A stretch of DNA of 64,000 bases from the NCBI GenBank assembly GCA_002104905.1, contig MCFE01000220.1:59798-123797 (forward strand), read 5' to 3'. Of the stretch, positions 56,065 through 64,000 are shown piece by piece; position 1 is the first letter of the stretch, and every line of letters starts with the position of its first letter. A program made the position numbers and the translations under genes. The DNA is from Basidiobolus meristosporus CBS 931.73. Lineage: Eukaryota; Basidiobolomycota; Basidiobolomycetes; Basidiobolales; Basidiobolaceae. The notes under the pieces were generated by a model. That model was given only the letters and a program-made list of their open reading frames with translations, made no database searches and was not told the DNA's origin.

Positions 56065-58110
56065 ATCAAGTCCTGAACCTTTGGGTGTAGACCAGCAAAC
56101 TATCATCATAGCATTACCACTACCTGTACCAGCAAGTATGTAGCCTTCCTATATCAAATCATTAGTGAGGCAGTTGGTACAGTGGCTGATAGGGAGAAGT
56201 TAGGAAACAGTCTAGAGTCAAGATGAGCAGATAATACATATAAAGCAATCAATATTGCAGGCAGAGAATGCATCATCTTTGCTGCAAAGAAGGATTCATG
56301 TAGCTCAATGACACAGCTGAGACTTGAGCCATTACCTAACACAGCAGCAGCAGAACACTATAAATCATTTGAAGCACATGAGCATTGCCCAAGGATAAAG
56401 CTCACAGTAGACCCTATCATAGTATGAGTGGCAGTGGCTATGGTGCTTATACCATAGCTTGAATTTCAAAAGACAATCAAGATCTGTGAAGCTGTTGAAT
56501 GATGATAGGTTGGCTGATATTCAAGAGACTGTTAGAGTCTTACACACCATCACCTCAATGCTGGCATACCATAGTACCTTCAGATGCTTAAGGCTTAGCA
56601 GAATGAGCTTGACTTGTTCACTGGGCATGATCATGGACTCAAACAAGCCAATGGATTGCCAACCAGCAATGCTATACTTCAAAAGTATCTCAAGAATAGA
56701 AGAAATTATCAAAGACAGAAGAAGAGTGCCATTGCTAAAGGCAGCAGCTTCCTCAAGAACCTGTTACAAGCAGGGCCAAAAGCTCTGAACAAGTGTTAAT
56801 GAAGCATTGGGTGGCAGGAAGAGTGCTAATAAGAGACAAGCAGGCAGACATGCATGTACTAGCGCAATATTTATCTTGGAAAACTCATAGTTCCATTCAA
56901 GAAGCACTCAGTCAAAATAGCAGTTAAGAACCTGGCAGTCATAAAAACCAGTGGCTTCCCAGGGAGCCAGTCACAGCTAAGGATGAATGATCAAAACAAG
57001 TGAACAAGATACATCAGGTAGCTGGAAGAGTGCTGATAAGGAGCAGGAAGGCAGAAACAATTGCAGCAGTGCAGTATTTTTTGAGAGGAAAGCAAAGCTC
57101 AATACAAGAAGCACTCCCACAAAGTAGCAGTGAGAACCTTGGCAGTGTTAAAGGAAAAAAAAGGGGAAAAGTTTAGCCAGGCCACACGCTGGTAAGTTTA
57201 AGAAAAAAGCTCAGCTCTTGCCAATTGATGCCTTCAGCCTGGAATAGGCTGAGTATTACTATAGCAAAGAAAAATTACTAAGACAAAATGAGTTGGAAGT
57301 ATAGCAAGTTGCGCTACACTCTGGAGAGGTACATGAGTTTGCAGAGAGTAGCAACTTGAGTACCACTGCCTTGACTTCCTGTATTGTGGGAGAGTATAGA
57401 TCCTACTGATAGACAAAGCAGCAAAATCAAGTAATAAAGAGGCTATAACAGTGCCTACAGAAGAACTTTGTTACATTAATAGGCACATCAAGAGGTTGCA
57501 GCACTTCTTCAAGAGCAGTGCTTAGTAGAATGCACTTGAATATTGCAAATACTTATAGCAAAGACTGGCAGATAAGATGCTAGACCTTGTAGTGCCAGAT
57601 GAAGACAATGCATTATGAGAAGCAGTGAGTGAGCAATGGCTCAAAGCCACTGGGCTCCCACCAGAGTTATAGTAAAAGGGGGTTTTGGCTGAGAAACTAA
57701 TGGAATGGATAAGTTTAATGAAGTTACTTGCTGAGCCTGAGGTTGGGCTTAATATTAGTGTTGGGTATAGACACTTTACAGCTCAGTTCAACTAGATGTT
57801 GAGTTACATTCAAGGATTAGAAGGAAATAAACCAATCTGTATGCATAACAAGTACAAGCATTTTTGAGTCTGGATGTAAGGTGCATGATGAAGAGGCAAT
57901 AGCAATCTATTTACACTTTCATAGGAGGTGGATGAGTGTCTGTAATCATAAAGTGAGATATTTGGCAGGGGACCAACCGGAAGCTACCTATGTAATATTG
58001 TGATGAATTGATGGACCAGGTTTTCTGTGAGATATGGGTTAGGGTTTTTTTAGACAGTCTGTGTATAGGGTCTTAATGTCTGCAATACCTCTTAATCATG
58101 GGACTTGAAT
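56065..58110 (+). pseudogene. TnX-4 ORF2, decayed
   Basis: Follows ORF2 of TnX-1 in order. 56,459-56,799 carries the central motif in broken frames (LHTITSMLAYH, KQANGLPTSN, LQKYLKNRRNYQRQKK). The Lys/Gln-rich middle lies at 56,800-57,420 and the tail similarity reaches 58,110 (AATCATGGGACTTGAA, compare 14,385). Confidence 0.55.
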
Positions 58111-58120
58111 TATATGACGG

Positions 58121-59192
58121 TGTAGTGGGGTGACAGTGACACCCACTGACAGATGTGCTCATTCCCTTATTTTCTACTTCCCTATATCCCTACTACACTC
58201 ATTTTAGTTTTATCCCATTTGTCTTACCCAATCAGTACTATCCCATAAGCCGGTTGACTATCACACCTGCTTACCTTATTGCATAAGTTACCCCTCACTT
58301 TATGTAAGATTACTAGTTACAAGTGCTTCTATATTAGGCAAGTACCCGCGCCAGTACCCGTGACACATGATCAACCCGTGTCACCATCCCTACCATTTCC
58401 ATACCATATATGGTATCCCCATGTTACACAGGTTTCAGAATACTGATTCCTGATTGGTTGGATGTGCTGTGCCTCTTAGAACCTTCCGGCACCTACTTAG
58501 AACATTCTTAGGTCATTCTGATGTCATTAAGATTTCTATTGAACTCCGGAACCTTCTGGAACACCATGATTAGTAATCACTTAGCCAGTGAAGAAAAGTA
58601 TATAAGGGAGGCTATCCCTCAACAATAAATCATCATCCCTTTTATCAATATACCAACTTGTTGATTAGTGTGATCACTGCTACCTGCTGCTACCTGAACT
58701 TCCAACCCTAGACCACAGGACACTCCCAGGAAACCGCGCTGACAGCCAACTGACCTTGGAGGCACTACTTGTGAGGAATACTCAGAGTAGGTATCTTTTA
58801 TTATATTTGATTCTTTCCCAAGTTTGTTCTTGTACAGGCAAAGATACTTTTCTGTCTTTGTAACTATTGACCAAAGCTGCATTCTTATCAAGTCCCTGCT
58901 GGTGGAGTTTACAGTTGTTTTGACTTTGGAAGCTTTAGTACATTGTCATCTCAAAGGACGCTGAACCCAGCACATACTTTTGTTAAGACGCCAACTAAGT
59001 TGGGGATTGTAGCTCAATAGTTTTCCCTTGACAAGCTTGTGGCTTTATTCCCCTTCACATTAGATTAGAGACAGAACCCAAGTATTCCTAGCAAGCTTTT
59101 GCCAGAGGTTATCGCACCCAGTGAACACCCCACACACAAAACACTTGAGAAGTGTTGGACGTATCTCTCCCTTGGACTTATACACCACCACA
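58121..59192 (+). repeat. LTR-E, 5' LTR of gypsy E, about 1,072 bp
   Basis: Begins TGTAGTGG and ends CCACCACA, imperfect inverted ends, 4 bp before the primer site. It has a TATA-like tatataaggg near 58,600 and an AATAAA near 58,625, which suggests the U3/R boundary. The end point is inferred from one LTR only. Confidence 0.75.
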
Positions 59193-59196
59193 TATT

Positions 59197-59214
59197 TGGC
59201 ACCCAACGTGGGGG
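59197..59214 (+). promoter_or_regulatory. Primer binding site, gypsy E (tRNA-Lys type)
   Basis: TGGCACCCAACGTGGGG differs at one base from the complement of the 3' end of tRNA-Lys(1,2), TGGCGCCCAACGTGGGG, a primer known from several retroviruses. Confidence 0.7.
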
Positions 59215-59333
59215 GTTCATACAAGCTCCCTAGGACCCAACAAGATTTACCTGAAGATTTGAGCTGTTATCCACCTATTGAAAAGAGACTACCGATATTA
59301 CCAAGATTACAACACCAACATACCTGCCCAAAA

Positions 59334-59924
59334 ATGAACTCTATGCCATTACCACTCTCACATGGAGCCCCACAGTTTGATGGAAAGAATGTGGAGAGCT
59401 TCATATTCAAATGGGAGAAGCTCTGCAAGATGTGCAGCCTGTCTGAACAAGAAATGGCTGAAGACTTCCCCTACTACTGCACCGATGATATTACCACTAA
59501 GCTTCTCAAACAAGGAGACATTCTCACTGACTGGGCCTTAATGAAGACCTACCTACAGACCGAGTATGGTAGACCCCAGATATACTATGGAATTGAAGAT
59601 CTCAGGCACTTTGGAAGAACTGGACTTTCCAAGCTACCACTTGAAGAGTTCATTCAACAGTATGAAGATATGGCCAAGCCACTCCTAGAGTCCCAGGCTA
59701 TAACTGAGTTTACCATGACACTTTACCTTGCACAAGGGCTTCCCCAGGACTTGGCAAGGAAAGTTGACTTACATGCTGCCAAGGATGACAAGTCTGGCAT
59801 TCCTTGCTTTGCAGAGATGAAACGTGTTCTCCTAGAGGCAAAGCAAACTTCTACCTTTATGAGACTCCTGACATCTAATCTGCCAGATCCAGTCAACCAA
59901 GGAGCCAAGGAGTGCTGCTGCTGA
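59334..59924 (+). CDS. Gypsy E gag, capsid part
   Basis: The first ATG after the primer site that fits is 59,334 (MNSMPLPLSHGAPQFDGKNV); the ATG at 59,121 lies inside the LTR. 196 residues with a typical gag core (FIFKWEKLCKMCSLSEQEMA, YLQTEYG, LPLEEFIQQYEDMAKPLL, LAQGLPQDLARKV). It ends at TGA 59,922-59,924. The zinc knuckle is in the next frame, so gag continues into pol by a +1 shift or an indel. Confidence 0.8.
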   Translation: MNSMPLPLSHGAPQFDGKNVESFIFKWEKLCKMCSLSEQEMAEDFPYYCTDDITTKLLKQGDILTDWALMKTYLQTEYGRPQIYYGIEDLRHFGRTGLSKLPLEEFIQQYEDMAKPLLESQAITEFTMTLYLAQGLPQDLARKVDLHAAKDDKSGIPCFAEMKRVLLEAKQTSTFMRLLTSNLPDPVNQGAKECCC

Positions 59925-62900
59925 CAATCAGACCTACACTACCGACAGAATTGACCAACTTGCTGAACAGTTACAAAAGCTAGCCCTCAAGATTAATGGC
60001 TCAGCTGAGGTTGCTACTGAGGGACAAAGACCTTTGCCCAGGCACTGCATCTGGTGTGACTCTACTCAGCATGCCAGACGAGAATGCTCAGAGCTTAGTC
60101 AGCTACTCAGAGAAGGAGCAGTACAGTTTGATGCTGATGGAATGCTTGCTGACAAGGAAGGAAGAAGGATTCCCACTAATTTCCGAAGAGGAGGGATGAG
60201 AGCCCTTTTCCAGAAATCTGACTCAGCAACCAGAAAGATTACTGTTGATGCCCCTATTGGGACTCATAAAGTGAATCCAAGCAGCTCTGACAACAGACAA
60301 TATGAAGTTGATGCCTTTGCTACCAAAAGACACCTCCCTGAAGAACCTGCCAAACCCATCCTTAGAAGACCACGATTTGAAGAACCTGAAGTTGTTATTG
60401 ACAAGAGGCCTAGTATGCTGCCCACCCAAGATCCATTGCCTCACTTTCAGATGACCTCAAAGATAACAAGCTACTCAAGCCCTCAACTGATTACTGAGAA
60501 GCTGCTGAAGCAGAACCTCACTTTGTCGGTTGGAGAAATCATGAGTGTATCCCCATCTGTTAGGAAGACCTTTGATGAGCAGCTTAGAACAAGACGACAA
60601 GCTGTTGAACATATGGACACCCATATTATTCACACAAACCATGAAGACCACCAAAAAGATGACAACACTACTGAGTATAAGACCTTTTACTCAGTTGCAA
60701 CTGCTGTGGTGAAAGGATATATATATGATGACCCTGTTGACTGCCATATTGACAGTGGCTCAGAGATTTGTGTTATGCCGCTAGACTTCTGGAAGACACT
60801 TAGAAGCAAGGAGCTACTGCCTGTTGATAGAGATATTGGATGGAACATGACTGATGCAAACTCAGGATCTAGTCCACTCTACGGTGTAGTGCACAAGTTC
60901 CCTATTGAGGTACAAGGAATCAAGGTCTGGCTTCCCCTCTTCATCTGCCAGAAGGCAAACTTTGACCTTCTGCTAGGTAGACCATGGGAAACCAGTACTA
61001 AGGCTACAACTACCAACTATTCCGATGGGTCAGTATGGTACACCATACAAGGATCCAATCCAGGACTACAGTCAACCTTCTGTGGTGTAACACCCAACAA
61101 TAAGAGGACACATACTGCTTGCCAGAAGACACATCTTGTTATGGAAGAAGATGAAGAGCCTGACAATATACACCCCAACATTTGGAGCTGCTCATTAGGT
61201 ATACAGGAGCAAACAGCTATGGTTCGAACAAAATACAAGACAGTAGAACAGAAGATTAGACCATCACTTACACCTTTGACTGATGGATCCCGACCTGCTG
61301 ATTACATTAGACCACCAGAAGAAACACCAGATGATACACGACTTACACCTGAGAGACTTAAGCAACTTATCATTGGTGATGGAAACCTTACACCAGAGGA
61401 GATACTATTATTTAAGGAGACCTTGAAAAGGCATGATAAGGTCTTCTCATATAATGACAAGGAGATGGGACTCTTAAAGACATCGGTTGAAAAACCCATC
61501 AAGATTCATACAGTGCCCCACACACCCTGGTCATTTAAGCCTTACCCACTGCCCAGAGGACTCCAAGCTGATGTGCATGACCTACTTAAGAAGAAGATAG
61601 AAGCTGGTATCCTAGAACCTTGCCATGGGCCCTATGCTAACAGATGGTTTGTAACCAAAAAGAAGAATGGAAAGCTCCGATTCATTCAAGACATGCAACC
61701 TGCAAATGCTGTCACTATCAGAGATGCTGCTATACCTCCATCTATTGATGACTTTGCAGAAAGCTTTAGTGGCCACTCCATCTACTCAACATACGATCTC
61801 TACTCAGGATATGACCAGATTCCCCTTGATGAGACATCAAGAGATATGTTTGCACTACAGACACCATTTGGACTATTAAGGATGACAAGACTCAGCCAAG
61901 GGGCTACAAACTCCGTGGCTCAGTTCCAGAGATGCATGGTGAATGTGCTATACCAGTTTATACCTGAGAAACTTGCTGTCTTTGTGGATGACATAGGCAT
62001 CAAAGGATCAAAATTCCGGGACACCACTGAAGTTATGCCTGGAGTAAGAAAGTTTGTCTATGACCATATTGCAGACAATGATGCCATACTAGGAGCCATT
62101 GAAGAAGCTGGACTCACCATCAGTGGTGAGAAAAGCAGCTTTGGTGTATCAGAGATATCCATTGTTGGACAAAAATGCAACACCTTTGGTCGCTCACCTG
62201 GAGACTCCAAGACACAAAAGATATGCAACTGGCCTACCCCCACAAATCTAACACAAGCTCGTGGCTTTGTGGCAGCTTGTGGGTTCTTTAGGATCTGGAT
62301 CCCAAGATTTTCTGAGATAGCAGAACCAATCTACCGACTACAGAGAAAGAATACCCCATTTATCTGGGGAGAAGAGCAAGAAGAAGCCATGCAATTACTG
62401 AAAGAGGCCTTAGTATCTCCACCAGTTCTAAGACCTCTTGACTATCAAAACACTGAATGCCCACCTATTTTGACAGTGGATGCAAGCCCCATAGGAGCTG
62501 GAGCACTACTTGGACAAGATGATGAAGATGGCAACCGCTATGCCTGCAGATATGAGAGCTGCCTATTCTCTCCTAGAGAACAAAGATACTCACAGATTAA
62601 GAGAGAACTACTAGGAGTTGTGAAGATGCTGAGGAAACTGAAGTCACAACTCTACATGACACATTTTATCCTGGAGACAGATGCCAAGCCACTTATAGGA
62701 ATGATCAACAAGCCTGACCTACCTGATGATGCCACAAACCGATGGATGGCATGGCTGAAAATGTTTGACTTTGAGGTCAAACATATCCCTGGCAAGACAA
62801 ATGTTGTGGCTGATGCACTCTCCAGGAAGGGACCACAATTATTTGAAGACTTGGACCCTCACTTTGACGATATTATTGATGCAGAGATCCGACAGATTGC

Positions 62901-64000
62901 CATCAAAGACCAAGAGAGAACTACCTGGAGTCTGATCAAGGAATATCTAAGGACACTTAAGAAACCTAGTTGGATGGATATTCAGGAGTTTAGAAAACTC
63001 AGGAAGAAGGCACACCACTACTATCTTAAAGATGATCTTCTCTTTAAGCGAGTGAAGCCTGGACTTATGCCAAGAAGAGTAGTCACCACCCCTCAAGAGC
63101 AACTGAACATCATGACAAGTATCCACCAAGGAGAACCAGGAGGACATAGAGGACGAGAAGCCACATACAATACCACAGCTCAGAGGTACTACTGGGAAAA
63201 CATGTACTATGATGTCCAGCACTTTGTTGAGTCATGTGTAGCCTGCCAGAAGAGATCCTCCAAGCGTTATGAAGAACCACTGCATCCTACTTACACAATC
63301 TGTCTATGGCAAAAGGTTGGTATTGACCTTGTCCACATGCCAACAGCTGGATCAAAAAAGTACCTGATTGTTGCTAGAGATGACCTTAGTGGATGGGCAG
63401 AGGCTCGAGCCTTGCCCAACAACAAGAGCCATACCATATGGAGATTTATACTTGAAGACATCATCTGCAGATTTGGCTGCATCCGACAGTTTGTTGCTGA
63501 CAGAGGAGAGATGACATCCCAAATGATCCAGGAGTTGTGCTCAAAGTACAAGATACACATAGCTTTCACAACAGCTTACCACCCTCAAGCCAATGGAATG
63601 ATAGAGAGAGGACATGGACCATTGGTGAACTCTCTTGTCAAGGCCTGTGAGAATAACACAACACTGTGGCCACAGCAATTACATCTTGCACTGTGGGCAG
63701 ATAGAATTACTACCAAGAGAACAACTGGATTATCGCCATTCAAGCTACTCTATGGACATGACTGCATACTACCAGTTGAGTTAAACACAGTCACTTGGAA
63801 CTCATTGAATTGGAGATCCGATATGCAGACTGAAGACCTCCTTGCAACTCGCATACAGCAACTTGATCACCATGACTTGAATATTAGCAGAGCTGCTGAA
63901 CAACTTAAGGACACACGACTAAAGAACAAGGTGCCCTTTGACAAATCACACCCAACAAGGCCAAAACCACTATCACTAGGAGACCCAGTATTACTCTATG
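59872..64000 (+). CDS. Gypsy E pol (zinc knuckle, protease, RT, RNase H, integrase), open to window end
   Basis: Frame +1 relative to gag, without a stop from 59,872 to 64,000. Order: zinc knuckle CIWCDSTQHARREC (about 60,044), protease CHIDSGSEICVMP (about 60,740), reverse transcriptase with STYDLYSGYDQIP and FVDD (61,981-61,992), RNase H with LTVDASPIGAGALL (about 62,475) and ADALSRK, integrase zinc region (HQGEPGGHRG..CVACQKR), and catalytic triad in VGIDLVHM (about 63,320), VADRGEM (about 63,495) and GMIERGHG (about 63,600). There is no own ATG near the start, as expected for a gag-pol fusion made by frameshifting. Confidence 0.92.

Larger units (their letters stand above)
48610..58110. 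mobile_element. TnX-4: internally deleted transposon with gypsy D3, palindrome and tandem array
   Basis: Left: transposase 3' part (-), interrupted by gypsy D3 at 49,021-53,733. Middle: palindrome and 700-bp tandem repeats. Right: ORF2 (+). The core and most of the N-terminus of the transposase are missing. The gene order matches TnX-1. Confidence 0.6.
58121..64000 (+). mobile_element. Gypsy E, 5' LTR to integrase, 3' end outside window
   Basis: A long-LTR Ty3/gypsy element inserted next to the end of TnX-4. Gag and pol are open as far as the window goes. It keeps more CpG than the old elements around it, so it is probably young. The 3' LTR and target duplication cannot be seen. Confidence 0.92.

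Overview
The window is nuclear DNA of a fungus. It carries a short, GC-rich, CpG-rich gene block (about 1-3,560) with two conserved genes: the C-terminal part of MCM6 on + and, convergent to it, an intron-bearing NUP98-type nucleoporin on -. The short introns (about 67-150 nt, CTAAC-like branch sites) and the mix of Tnp2-like transposons with Ty1/copia and Ty3/gypsy elements fit a repeat-rich fungus. I cannot decide between Basidiomycota and an early-diverging lineage such as Mucoromycota.

From about 3,560 to the end I see no host gene. The rest is AT-rich, mostly CpG-poor, layered transposable elements. I use local names. LTR families: A and B (copia), C, D and E (gypsy), F and G (known only as LTRs). 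TnX is a DNA transposon family with two divergent genes: a Tnp2/CACTA-like transposase with an N-terminal zinc-finger-like motif, and an unrecognised gene here called ORF2.

Layout: decayed copia A (4,089-8,585, probably resumed at 14,450); TnX-1 (8,590-14,390) lying in its RNase H region; gypsy C (14,856-19,479, reverse transcriptase missing); decayed fragments to 23,308; TnX-2 (23,310-39,542), split by seven later insertions, including gypsy D1 and the nearly intact copia B1; fragments to 41,440; gypsy D2 (41,452-46,390, - strand, intact 1,377-residue polyprotein, LTRs identical by eye, 4-bp target duplication); TnX-3 remnants; TnX-4 (48,610-58,110) split by gypsy D3 and holding a palindrome plus a 700-bp tandem array; and gypsy E (58,121 to the window end, open gag and pol, 3' LTR outside the window).

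The elements form a readable stratigraphy. Most solo LTRs and full elements have exact target-site duplications (5 bp for families A, B, F, G; 4 bp for D), and several insertions are confirmed by an uninterrupted paralogue elsewhere in the window. The best candidate for something undescribed is TnX: the divergent transposase/ORF2 pair recurs at four loci, in two of them around a long palindrome whose arms carry TGGC motifs spaced about 10 bp apart.
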